From assembly GCF_013410655.1 (NCBI RefSeq), contig NZ_JACCFP010000001.1, positions 3,805,501 to 3,869,500 on the forward strand: 64,000 bases of DNA, written 5' to 3'. How positions within the stretch are numbered: the first letter of the stretch is position 1; each line of letters starts with the position of its first letter. A program made the position numbers and the translations under genes. Under the pieces are notes generated by a model, which saw nothing but the letters and a program-made list of their open reading frames with translations, did no database searches and had not been told where the DNA came from. Positions 41,339 to 49,710 of this stretch are shown piece by piece. The stretch is from Nocardioides thalensis (lineage in GTDB: Bacteria > Actinomycetota > Actinomycetes > Propionibacteriales > Nocardioidaceae).

Positions 41339-42595
41339 ATGCGCACCTCCCCGGACGCCTGGGCGGCCGTCCGTGGACGACCGTGGGAGTTCCTGGCGTC
41401 CTGGTGGCCGTGGCGCTCGATCGGCTACCTGCTGACCACGGTCCCCGTGGGGATGACGGTCCTCGTGAGCCTGGTCCTGCTGCTCGGCGTCGGGGTCGTG
41501 ACCCTCGTCGTGGTGGTGGGAGTCGTGGTGCTGGCAGCGATCCCGCGCGTCACCGGCGGGATCGGGATCCTCGAGCGGGCGCGGGTGCGCCTGGTGCTGC
41601 CCCGGGACGACGGCGGCGCCGCGCCGACGCTCCGCGAGCGGCTGCTGGCCGGCCGCGGCCTCCGGGTCTCGTGGTCGGAGATCGGGTACGCCGTCCTGCT
41701 CGCCGGCGTGCTCTGGGTGGTCGACGCGCTGGTCCTGCTGTTCACGATCACCACGGCCGTCGTCCTCCTGCTGGCGCCCTACCTGGTCCGGTTCGACACC
41801 CTCGGGATGCTCGGGTGGGACATCGACAGCACCCGCGAGGCCTGGGTCGCGTTCGGTCTCGGCATCCCGACGACCGTCGCGGCGGCGTACGTCGTCACCG
41901 GCGTCGCCTGCGGGCAGGCGGCGCTGGCGCGGCTGCTGCTGGACCCGCCGGAGCACCGTCTCGTGCAGGCGGTCGCCGACCTCCGCCGGTCGCGGGTCGA
42001 CCTCGTCGGCGCGTTCGAGACCGAGCGGCGCCGGATCGAGCGCGACCTGCACGACGGCGTCCAGCAGCGGCTGCTCGCCCTCACGATGACGCTGGGCCGC
42101 GCCGAGCTCGACGTCCCGGAGGGGCCCGGCCTCGACCTCCTGCGCGAGGCGCACGAGCAGGCGGAGGCGGCGCTCGAGGAGCTGCGGTTCACCGTGCGGG
42201 GGATCCATCCGCGTGTGCTGACCGACCACGGCCTCGCGGCGGCCGTCGACGACATCGCCGACCGTTCGCCCGTTCCGGTCGACACCACGATCATGCTGCC
42301 GGGGCGGCTTCCCGCACCGGTCGAGGCCGCGGCGTACTTCGTCGTCAGCGAGGCGCTGACGAACGTCGCGCGCCATGCCCGCGCGCGCTCGGTCCGGGTG
42401 CGCGCCTGGGTCGAGCGGGACAGGCTGGTGCTGACCGTCGTCGACGACGGCGACGGCGGGGCGGACCCCGCGAGCGGTTCCGGCCTCGCCGGGCTGGCCC
42501 TCCGGCTGGAGGCCCTGGACGGCACCCTCGACGTGCACAGCCCGCCCGGTGGCCCGACGGAGGTGAGGATGGAGTGCCCGATCGACGCAGGCTGA
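41339..42595 (+). CDS. Sensor histidine kinase, HisKA_3 (NarL/DesK) type
   Basis: A 418-aa kinase. The N-terminal half has about four TM helices in two groups with a sensor-like loop. The HisKA_3 box ERRRIERDLHDGVQQRL contains phospho-acceptor His238. The C-terminal HATPase domain has EALTNVARHARA and DDGDGGADPASGSGLAGL. ATG at 41339. Its end overlaps the response regulator by 22 nt. The ABC exporter genes are divergent next door. Confidence 0.93.
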   Translation: MRTSPDAWAAVRGRPWEFLASWWPWRSIGYLLTTVPVGMTVLVSLVLLLGVGVVTLVVVVGVVVLAAIPRVTGGIGILERARVRLVLPRDDGGAAPTLRERLLAGRGLRVSWSEIGYAVLLAGVLWVVDALVLLFTITTAVVLLLAPYLVRFDTLGMLGWDIDSTREAWVAFGLGIPTTVAAAYVVTGVACGQAALARLLLDPPEHRLVQAVADLRRSRVDLVGAFETERRRIERDLHDGVQQRLLALTMTLGRAELDVPEGPGLDLLREAHEQAEAALEELRFTVRGIHPRVLTDHGLAAAVDDIADRSPVPVDTTIMLPGRLPAPVEAAAYFVVSEALTNVARHARARSVRVRAWVERDRLVLTVVDDGDGGADPASGSGLAGLALRLEALDGTLDVHSPPGGPTEVRMECPIDAG

Positions 42596-43239
42596 GGGTC
42601 GTGATCGCCGAGGACGTCGCCCTCCTGCGGGAGGGCCTGGCCGCGATCCTGGAGCGGGCCGGCCACGACGTGCTGGCGGCCGTCGGCGACGCCGACGCAC
42701 TGTTGGCGTACGTCGAGCACGCGGAGCCCGACCTCGTGGTCACGGACATCCGGATGCCGCCCGACTTCTCCGACGAGGGGCTCCGGGCCGCGGTGGCCGT
42801 CCGGGCGGCGCACCCGGAGATCGCCATCATGGTGCTCTCCGCCTACATCGCCGACGCCTACCTCGCCGACCTGCTCGACAACGCGCCCGGCGGGGGCATC
42901 GGCTACCTCCTCAAGGACCGGGTCGGTCACGTGCGCGAGTTCCTCGACAGCATCGACCGGGTCGCCGAAGGCGAGACCGTGGTGGACCCGGAGGTCGTCC
43001 GCCAGCTGCTGCGGCGACGGCGTGACGACGGCCCGCTCGCCGCCCTCACCCAGCGCGAGCGCGAGGTGCTGGCGCTGATGGCGCAGGGGCGCACCAACGG
43101 CTCCATCGCGGCCGAGCTCGTGGTCAGCGAGGCGGCGGTGCGCAAGCACGTGGGCAGCATCTTCGCGAAGGTGCCGATCGAGCCCGCGGCCGACCGCCGG
43201 GTGTCCGCGGTGCTCGCCTACCTGCGCGAGTCAGGGTAA
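42574..43239 (+). CDS. LuxR/NarL-type response regulator
   Basis: A 221-aa regulator. The receiver domain has acidic pocket AED and phospho-acceptor Asp58 in VVTDIRMPP, plus Lys in YLLKDR. The C-terminal LuxR HTH is LTQREREVLALMAQGRTNGSIAAELVVSEAAVRKHVGSIFAK. GTG at 42574 (VPDRRRLRVVIAED) is chosen from family fit and GGAGG 10 nt upstream, making a 22-nt overlap with the kinase gene. It probably regulates the divergent ABC exporter. Confidence 0.92.
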   Translation: MPDRRRLRVVIAEDVALLREGLAAILERAGHDVLAAVGDADALLAYVEHAEPDLVVTDIRMPPDFSDEGLRAAVAVRAAHPEIAIMVLSAYIADAYLADLLDNAPGGGIGYLLKDRVGHVREFLDSIDRVAEGETVVDPEVVRQLLRRRRDDGPLAALTQREREVLALMAQGRTNGSIAAELVVSEAAVRKHVGSIFAKVPIEPAADRRVSAVLAYLRESG

Positions 43240-43280
43240 TTCCCGATGTGCCTGTCGGGACCCGCCGGTACCTTTGGAGG

Positions 43281-44012
43281 GTGCCTGCACTGCCCGAGAT
43301 CGTGCCGCTGTTCTTGGGCATCGACTGGCTCGACCCCGAGTGGCTCCTCGACCGCTTCGGCCCGGAGTTCCTCTGGATCTCCCTGCTGATCCTGTTCGTC
43401 GAGTGCGGCCTGTTCTTCCCGTTCCTCCCGGGTGACGCGCTGCTGTTCGCCTACGGCGTCTTCGTCGCGACCGAGCGCATCGACGTGTTCCCCGGCTCGC
43501 CGCTGGTGGAGCTGCTCGTCGGCACCACGCTGATGGTGGTCGCGGCCTTCGGCGGCAACGTCGCCGGCTACGAGATCGGCCGCAAGCTCGGCCCTCCGCT
43601 CTACGCGCGCGACGGGCGGCTGCTCAAGCGGCGCTACTTCGAGGAGACCGAGGTCTTCTTCGACAAGCACGGCAACAAGGCGCTGGTCATCGGCCGGTTC
43701 GTCGCGTTCGTCCGCACCTACATCACCATCGTCGCCGGGGTCACCCGGATGGACCGCGCTCGGTTCTACACGTGGAGCCTGATCGGGGCGGTGCTCTGGG
43801 TCGACTCGATCGCGATGCTCGGCTACTTCCTGGGCCGGAAGGTGCCGTGGCTCAGCCACAACATCGACTACGTGATCATCGCGATCTTCGGCTTCGGCGG
43901 TCTGCTGATGCTCTTCGAGGCGATCCGGCGGCGTCGTACCAACGCGCCGGAGGCCGACGACCGCGACCACGACGGCCGCCCCGACCGCGACATCGCCGGC
44001 TTCGACGTCTGA
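43281..44012 (+). CDS. DedA/VTT-family membrane protein
   Basis: A ~243-aa integral membrane protein of the DedA family. Motifs include FVECGLFFPFLPGDALLFAYG, FGGNVAGYEIGRKLG, ALVIGRFVAFVRTYITIVAGVTRM and the C-terminal helix. DedA proteins are implicated in lipid-carrier flipping and proton-motive-force maintenance. GTG at 43281 has GGAGG directly against it; GTG at 43248 is an alternative. A second DedA gene lies at 45696. Confidence 0.88.
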   Translation: MPALPEIVPLFLGIDWLDPEWLLDRFGPEFLWISLLILFVECGLFFPFLPGDALLFAYGVFVATERIDVFPGSPLVELLVGTTLMVVAAFGGNVAGYEIGRKLGPPLYARDGRLLKRRYFEETEVFFDKHGNKALVIGRFVAFVRTYITIVAGVTRMDRARFYTWSLIGAVLWVDSIAMLGYFLGRKVPWLSHNIDYVIIAIFGFGGLLMLFEAIRRRRTNAPEADDRDHDGRPDRDIAGFDV

Positions 44013-44077
44013 GCGCGGGGAGCGAGGCACGAGCGGGTCCGCGCGAAGCGGCATCCAGGAGCGTCTGAGCGCGCCGA

Positions 44078-45652
44078 TCAGCCGCCGTCGGCGATCCGCA
44101 CCAGGCCGGCCAGCGTCGCGACGTACAGCGTGCCGTCCGGGCCCAGGGAGATCGACGAGTAGTGGTTGTTCCACTGGATGCCGGTCCCGGTGAGCACGCT
44201 CCACGCGGTCCGGCCGGTGCGGATGTCGATGGCAGTGACGTACCAGGGATCGACCACGTCGAGCAGGCCCGTCCGCGGCGGCTTCGTGTAGGCGTAGACG
44301 AGGCCGTTGCCGAGTGAGGCCTTGGGCACCGACGTCGGGGCGACTGACGGGTTCGTCCACGCGAGGTGGCAGCCGCCGGGCCCGATCATCACCCGCGCGA
44401 TGCCGGGTATCGTGGTGCGGCCGAGCAGGGTGCTCTGCGGGCCGGCGTAACCGTAGTTGTTCTCGATGATCACCGAGTTGCCGGCCGCCACCAGGCTGTT
44501 CTCGGTGGTGCCCGCGTTGTCGGGCAGCACGGGGACGCTGCACAGCTCGGCGCCGCCGCCCTCGCGGGTGCGGTCGTAGACGACCACCCGGGTGCGCGGG
44601 TCGGCGTTGTCGGCGATGACGACCCACCGGTCGCCGATCAGCGTCGGCGTGGTGCCCGAGCCCTGCGACAGCATGCCGGGCTTGAGCCGGGTGCCGCGGT
44701 CGTAGGCCTGGCGCCACGTGACCTCGGGCGTGCCGGCCTCGTCGGCGTCGAGCCGGTAGAGCGCGTGCGTGGTCACCACGTAGATGCCGCCGGTCTCGTC
44801 GCCGGAGATCGAGTTGAAGATGCCCTCGCCGGCCGGCAGCTGGTGGACCGCGACCTCTCCGGTCCCACGGTCCACGGTGCCGACGCGGCCGTCCTGGCTG
44901 ACCCACCAGACCCGGCCGTCCCAGTCGGGCATCGTGGCGACCAGGCAGTCGTCCTCGGGGACGACGGCGCTGAGGTCGTGGTCGGTCACCCGGGCGAGCG
45001 AGCCGTCGGCCGCCACCTGCACCTCGGCGAGGCTCCGGTCGGTCGTGGTGACGACCGCCCGGTCGGCGTCGTCGAGGAAGAAGTAGGTGCCGCCGCAGAT
45101 GTCGCTCAGCGGGTTGGCACCCGAGAGCAGGTTGCGCGAGGAGATCTGGAGCTGGTCGATGGGCTCGAGCGACACCGGGTCGATGACCATCATCACGAAG
45201 CCCTCGAGGCCGCCGCACAGCCCGACGATCCGGCCCTGGCTGTCGAACGCGATCGTCGCGCACTCGCGGACGCCGTAGCTGGCGGACGTCACGCGCAGCC
45301 GGTTGCCCAGCGGCCCGCTGACGGCGTACGCGTCGGAGCTGTAGGCGTCGTTGTGCATGCCGCTCGCGCCGTTGGGCGCCAGGTGCGGGTTGCGCGGGAT
45401 CCCCGGGTGCTCGAGCGGCTGCGCGGGCACCGGCGCCCCCTGGAACCGCGGCACGAGCAGGTCGGTCGGCAGCGACGGGATCGGAAGGCCCGGCACCGTC
45501 GGCAGCGCCGGGAGCCCGGGCAGCGCGGGGACGTCGGGGTCGGCGGCGTCGGCGGCGACGGCAGGGACCTTGGCCGCGCCGAGCGCGGTCGTGAGAGCGA
45601 CGAGTACGACGACGACGGCGAGGCGTCGCGGGCGGATGGGGGCCGGCTTCAC
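44078..45652 (-). CDS. Secreted beta-propeller-like (PQQ/WD-type) protein
   Basis: A 524-aa exported protein. The signal peptide is MKPAPIRPRRLAVVVVLVALTTALGAAKVPAVAA, followed by a Pro/Leu-rich spacer (~residues 38-85). Repeated blades with patterns such as GGIYVVTTHALYRLD, GLVYAYTKPP, WYVTAIDIRTGRTAWSV and SISLGPDGTLYVATLAGLVRI suggest a beta-propeller. No catalytic motif recognised. GTG at 45652. Confidence 0.65.
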   Translation of the reverse strand: MKPAPIRPRRLAVVVVLVALTTALGAAKVPAVAADAADPDVPALPGLPALPTVPGLPIPSLPTDLLVPRFQGAPVPAQPLEHPGIPRNPHLAPNGASGMHNDAYSSDAYAVSGPLGNRLRVTSASYGVRECATIAFDSQGRIVGLCGGLEGFVMMVIDPVSLEPIDQLQISSRNLLSGANPLSDICGGTYFFLDDADRAVVTTTDRSLAEVQVAADGSLARVTDHDLSAVVPEDDCLVATMPDWDGRVWWVSQDGRVGTVDRGTGEVAVHQLPAGEGIFNSISGDETGGIYVVTTHALYRLDADEAGTPEVTWRQAYDRGTRLKPGMLSQGSGTTPTLIGDRWVVIADNADPRTRVVVYDRTREGGGAELCSVPVLPDNAGTTENSLVAAGNSVIIENNYGYAGPQSTLLGRTTIPGIARVMIGPGGCHLAWTNPSVAPTSVPKASLGNGLVYAYTKPPRTGLLDVVDPWYVTAIDIRTGRTAWSVLTGTGIQWNNHYSSISLGPDGTLYVATLAGLVRIADGG

Positions 45653-45695
45653 ACCCGGTCAACGACGCGGGGTGGAACACGTTCCACTTATGCGG

Positions 45696-46340
45696 CTACT
45701 CCTCGCCGGGAGCGCGCACCCGCGACCGCACCCGGAGCACGACCCACCACGCGACCGCGAGCACGACGACCGCGATGACGACCCACTGGAAGACGCCGAC
45801 GACGGGCTCCACCTTGTGCCACTGCTCGCCGAGGTAGTAGCCGAGCAGCACGAACGTGGTGTTCCAGATCGCGCTGCCCGCCAGGGTCAGGCCGAGGAAC
45901 GTCACCAGGGGCATCCGCTCCACGCCGGCGGGCACCGAGATCAGGCTGCGGAAGATCGGGATGAACCGGCCGAAGAACACCGCCTTGCGGCCGTGCCGCC
46001 CGAACCACGCCTCGGTGCGCTCGAGGTCGTCGTGCTTGGTGAGCGGGAGGCGGTCCCAGATCCAGTACATCCGGTCGCGGCCGAAGATCGCGCCCACGGC
46101 GTAGAGGACGGTCGCGCCGACGACCGAGCCGACGGTCGTCCAGATCAGCGCTGCCGCCAGGTTGATGTCGCCCTGGCTCGCGGAGAAGCCGGCCAGGGGC
46201 AGGATCAGCTCGCTGGGGACGGGCGGGAAGAGGTTCTCGATCGCGATCGCCGCGCCGGCGCCGACGGCGCCCATCTTCTCCATCAGGTCGACGGCGAAGC
46301 CGGCGACTCCCCCGATGTCGTCGGGGTTGGTGGTGGTCAC
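45696..46340 (-). CDS. DedA/VTT-family membrane protein
   Basis: A 214-aa DedA protein with IENLFPPVPSELILPLAGF, GSVVGATVLYAVG, AVFFGRFIPIFRSLISVPAGVERM and a C-terminal TM helix. GTG at 46340 overlaps the pyrE stop by 4 nt (GTGA), so it is translated with pyrE. It is a different subfamily from the protein at 43281, with a more typical PPVPSE segment. Confidence 0.9.
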   Translation of the reverse strand: MTTTNPDDIGGVAGFAVDLMEKMGAVGAGAAIAIENLFPPVPSELILPLAGFSASQGDINLAAALIWTTVGSVVGATVLYAVGAIFGRDRMYWIWDRLPLTKHDDLERTEAWFGRHGRKAVFFGRFIPIFRSLISVPAGVERMPLVTFLGLTLAGSAIWNTTFVLLGYYLGEQWHKVEPVVGVFQWVVIAVVVLAVAWWVVLRVRSRVRAPGEE

Positions 46341-46882
46341 GCGCCGGCCGCCGCCCGGGCAGCGTCGAGGTCGGCCTTGGTGAGCACGGCGTGGACCTCG
46401 AGGCCGACGTCGGCGAGCGGGTTCTCACCCTCGGGGCTGCGGTCGATCGCGCACACCACGTGCTCGACGATCGCCCCGCCCTCGCGCAGCGCGCGCGTGG
46501 CGTCCCGCACGGCGCCGCCGGTCGTGATGACGTCCTCGATCAGCGTGACCCGCTTGCCGCGGAAGTCGGGCCCCTCGGCGAGCTTGCAGGTGCCGTACTT
46601 CTTGGCCTCCTTGCGCACGAAGAGGGCCGGCATGCCGAGCAGCTGGCTGACCGCCGTCGCGATCGGGATGCCGCCCATCTCGAGGCCGCCGAGCAGCTCG
46701 GTGTCGGCAGGGAGCAGCTGGCACATCTCCCGGGCGACCCGGGCGAGCAGCAGCGGGTCGGCCTCGAAGAGGTACTTGTCGAAGTACTCCGTGCTCACCT
46801 GCCCCGACCGGAGCGTGAACTCCCCGGTGAGCCGGCAGGTGGCGTCGATGTCGGCAGCGAGCGAGGTGTCGGTCGTCGTCAC
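46337..46882 (-). CDS. pyrE: Orotate phosphoribosyltransferase
   Basis: PyrE joins orotate to PRPP, the fifth pyrimidine step. The 181-aa sequence has FTLRSGQVSTEYFDKYLFE, GGLEMGGIPIATAVS, FVRKEAKKYGT and the PRPP loop VTLIEDVITTGGAV. GTG at 46882. No other pyr gene lies nearby, so it is separated from the rest of the pathway. Confidence 0.95.
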   Translation of the reverse strand: MTTTDTSLAADIDATCRLTGEFTLRSGQVSTEYFDKYLFEADPLLLARVAREMCQLLPADTELLGGLEMGGIPIATAVSQLLGMPALFVRKEAKKYGTCKLAEGPDFRGKRVTLIEDVITTGGAVRDATRALREGGAIVEHVVCAIDRSPEGENPLADVGLEVHAVLTKADLDAARAAAGA

Positions 46883-46918
46883 GGGGCACAGGCTACTTGC
46901 GCCGCTACTGTCGACCTC

Positions 46919-48115
46919 GTGCGCCACCATGCCGAACCACGGGCCGGTCGTCATGCCCGCCGCCTCGACGGCATCCCGCCGACGATCTTCGCCGAGATGT
47001 CCGCGCTGGCGGTGCGCACGGGCTCGGTCAATCTCGGTCAGGGCTTCCCCGACAGCGACGGCCCACCCGAGGTCATCGCCCGCGCGGTCGCGGCCCTCGA
47101 GGGCGGCGGCAACCAGTACGCCCCGGGCAGCGGCGTGCCCGCGCTCCGCCAGGCGATCGCGCGCCACCAGCAGAGGCACTATGGGATCGAGCTGGACCCC
47201 GACACCCAGGTGCTCGTCACGACCGGGTGCACGGAGGCGATCGCGGCCGCGCTGCTCGGCCTGGTCGACCCGGGTGACGAGGTGGTGGTGCTGGAGCCCT
47301 ACTACGACTCCTACACCGCGATGATCGGGTTCGCGGGCGGCGTACGCCGGCCGGTGACACTGCGGGCGCCCGACTTCCGCCTCGACGCCGACGAGCTGCG
47401 GGCGGCCGTCACGGCGCGCACCCGGCTGATCCTGCTCAACAGCCCGCACAACCCGACGGGAAGCGTGCTGACCCGCGCCGAGCTGGAGGCCGTCGCGGCG
47501 GTCGCCGTGGAGCACGACCTGGTCGTGGTCACCGACGAGGTCTACGAGCACCTGACCTTCGACGGCCGCGAGCACGTGCCGATCGCGACCCTGCCCGGCA
47601 TGGCCGAGCGGACCCTGACCCTGTCGAGCGCCGGCAAGTCCTACTCGTTCACCGGTTGGAAGGTCGGCTGGGCCACCGGGCCCGCCGACCTGGTCGCCGC
47701 CACCCTCGGGGCCAAGCAGTGGCTGACGTTCACCTCGGGCGCACCGCTGCAGCCGGCCGTCGCGCTGGCGCTCGACGAGCACCCGGACTTCCCGCTCCAG
47801 CTCGCGCGCAGCCTGCAGGAGCGGCGGGACCACCTGCGCTCGGGGCTCACGGCGGCCGGGCTGGCGCCGTACGTCCCGGAGGGCACGTACTTCGTCAGCA
47901 CCGACATCTCCCACCTCGGCTGGGCGAGCGGCCGGGAGTTCTGCCTGGCGCTGCCGGAGCGGGCCGGCGTGGTGGCGGTGCCGATGGAGGTGTTCTACGA
48001 CCGGCCCGACGAGCCGGGTGGCGGGCGGCAGCTGGTGCGGTGGGCGTTCTGCAAGGACGTGGCGGTGATCGACGAGGCCGCGACGCGGCTCGCCGGCGCC
48101 GACCTCAACGCCTGA
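46919..48115 (+). CDS. dapC: PLP-dependent aminotransferase, probable N-succinyldiaminopimelate aminotransferase
   Basis: A 398-aa fold-type I aminotransferase. It resembles mycobacterial DapC (Rv0858c) along its length: TIFAEMSALAVRTGSVNLGQGFPD, TTGCTEAIAAALLGLV, NSPHNPTGSVLT, VTDEVYEHLTFD and VRWAFCK. The PLP lysine is in SSAGKSYSFTGWKVGW. It probably acts in lysine/diaminopimelate synthesis, though kynurenine-type aminotransferases are similar. GTG at 46919, divergent from pyrE by 36 nt. It overlaps the convergent membrane gene by 11 nt. Confidence 0.85.
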   Translation: MRHHAEPRAGRHARRLDGIPPTIFAEMSALAVRTGSVNLGQGFPDSDGPPEVIARAVAALEGGGNQYAPGSGVPALRQAIARHQQRHYGIELDPDTQVLVTTGCTEAIAAALLGLVDPGDEVVVLEPYYDSYTAMIGFAGGVRRPVTLRAPDFRLDADELRAAVTARTRLILLNSPHNPTGSVLTRAELEAVAAVAVEHDLVVVTDEVYEHLTFDGREHVPIATLPGMAERTLTLSSAGKSYSFTGWKVGWATGPADLVAATLGAKQWLTFTSGAPLQPAVALALDEHPDFPLQLARSLQERRDHLRSGLTAAGLAPYVPEGTYFVSTDISHLGWASGREFCLALPERAGVVAVPMEVFYDRPDEPGGGRQLVRWAFCKDVAVIDEAATRLAGADLNA

Positions 48116-49187
48116 AGTACGCGGCGACCTCGGGGCGGAGCAGCAGCGCGCAGGTGACGGCGGCGGCCGCGACGAGCACGACGAGGAACGGCGCCATCAG
48201 GGCCATGACCAGCATCAGCAGGCCGGACACCGCCGCGGAGATGATCAGCACGATCCGCGCCCACTCGACGCGGCGGTAGGCGAGGATCGCCAGCCCGGCG
48301 GCGGCGAGGCTCCACACGACGAACACGGCGCTGATGACCACGGTCGCCGCGGTCAGCTCGTCCCTGCCGAGCCCCTGGAGGTCCACGCCCTGGCCCTCGG
48401 CGTCGGCGATCGCCTGGTCCATCAGCGAGGGGTCGGCGAGCAGGAGGAGGGCGGCGAGGCCCATCGCTCCGGCGACGGTGAGGCTGGAGACCCAGGTGAT
48501 GACGCAGGCGGCGATCAGCCGGCCCGGCCGGATCGGCTGTACGCCGGCCGCGGGTGGGTGCGGCGGGTGGGCGGGCCGCCCGGTCAGCGGCTGCTCCGGC
48601 ACGGGCGCGCCGTACACCCCCTCGTAGGGCGGCGGGGCCGCCGGCGACCGGGGGTCGGCCCGCGGTGCCTCCGGCGCCGGGGGCGCGAACGGGTCGGGTC
48701 GCTCCTCCCGTGTCGGCGTGCTGCCGCCGCGCTCGGGGCGCTGCGGCGTCCACGGCCGGCCGGCGAACCAGTCGCGGGTCGGCCGCAGCCAGAGCATGAC
48801 GACGCCGGCGACGACCATCGGCGCGAAGAACCCGGCGGTCGCGAAGCCGCCGACCGCGATCAGCGGCGCGAGCAGGGTGAGCGCGAGCCGGGCGCTGGTC
48901 GAGCGCCGGAGCGCGTGGAAGCCGAGGATCGCCGACGCGGTCGCCGCGCCCGCGGCGACCATGCAGAGCACCCGGATGACCTCCGAGAGCGTCGAGACCG
49001 ACATCCCGAGCCCGTCGAGCCCCGGCTCGGAGAGCACCCGCTGGAGCTCCTCCTGGACCTCGAGCGTGTGCAGCGTCGAGATCCGCTGCCAGGCGGTGAG
49101 CACGAGCACGACCGACCCGCCGATGATCAGCCACCCGGCGAGGGTGGTCTGACCCGGACGGGGCGACGAGCTGCTCATGCCCCCCAT
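48105..49187 (-). CDS. Multi-TM membrane protein with Pro-rich middle
   Basis: A 360-aa protein of unknown function. TM helices occur near residues 18-35, 70-92 and 100-130, then a Pro/Arg-rich segment (~140-205), then three or four further TM helices. No family recognised. ATG at 49187 or 49178 are both possible. The 3' end overlaps the convergent aminotransferase gene by 11 nt. Confidence 0.7.
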   Translation of the reverse strand: MGGMSSSSPRPGQTTLAGWLIIGGSVVLVLTAWQRISTLHTLEVQEELQRVLSEPGLDGLGMSVSTLSEVIRVLCMVAAGAATASAILGFHALRRSTSARLALTLLAPLIAVGGFATAGFFAPMVVAGVVMLWLRPTRDWFAGRPWTPQRPERGGSTPTREERPDPFAPPAPEAPRADPRSPAAPPPYEGVYGAPVPEQPLTGRPAHPPHPPAAGVQPIRPGRLIAACVITWVSSLTVAGAMGLAALLLLADPSLMDQAIADAEGQGVDLQGLGRDELTAATVVISAVFVVWSLAAAGLAILAYRRVEWARIVLIISAAVSGLLMLVMALMAPFLVVLVAAAAVTCALLLRPEVAAYFRR

Positions 49188-49225
49188 TCCACCAGAGGGG
49201 TGGGCCTCCCGAGCGGCCCGGTCGC

Positions 49226-49549
49226 TCAGGCGGCGCAGTGGCAGGCGTGCTGGGGGCGCGGGGCGACGGCGCGCTCGCCCATGAAGCCGCTGGTGTAGGC
49301 GGTCACGACCAGCTGGAGGCGGTCGCGGCGGTTCATCTTGGTGAGCAGGCGGCGGACGTGGCTCTTGACCGTGCAGATGCTGACGAACAGCTCCTCGGCG
49401 ATCTCCGCGTTGGAGCGGCCCATCGCGAGCAGGGTGAGCACGTCGGCCTCACGCGGGGTGAGCTTGACCTCGCGACGACCGGGGACGGTGGCGGGCTCGG
49501 GCGTGCGGGTCAGCTGGATCGGCTGGGCGGGGATGGTGGCGGTGGCCAT
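49226..49549 (-). CDS. Small LuxR-type HTH regulator without receiver
   Basis: A 107-aa protein that is almost only a LuxR DNA-binding domain (LTPREADVLTLLAMGRSNAEIAEELFVSICTVKSHVRRLLTKMN) with a short N-terminus and a Cys/His-containing tail (QHACHCAA). ATG at 49549 has AGGAG 8 nt upstream. Divergent from the large regulator at 49711, which has a related HTH. Confidence 0.85.
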   Translation of the reverse strand: MATATIPAQPIQLTRTPEPATVPGRREVKLTPREADVLTLLAMGRSNAEIAEELFVSICTVKSHVRRLLTKMNRRDRLQLVVTAYTSGFMGERAVAPRPQHACHCAA

Positions 49550-49710
49550 GAGGGGTTCTCCTGATGTTGCTCTCTCGGGGTATGCACAGAGCCTCTCCCG
49601 GACCGCATGCGCAAGGCATCGTGCAAATGCGCCACGTGTGGCCATGATCGCTCCCCCGGATCTAGACAGTCCGCCTCCGGGATGAACTTCGGCGGGTTAG
49701 CGTTCCGCTC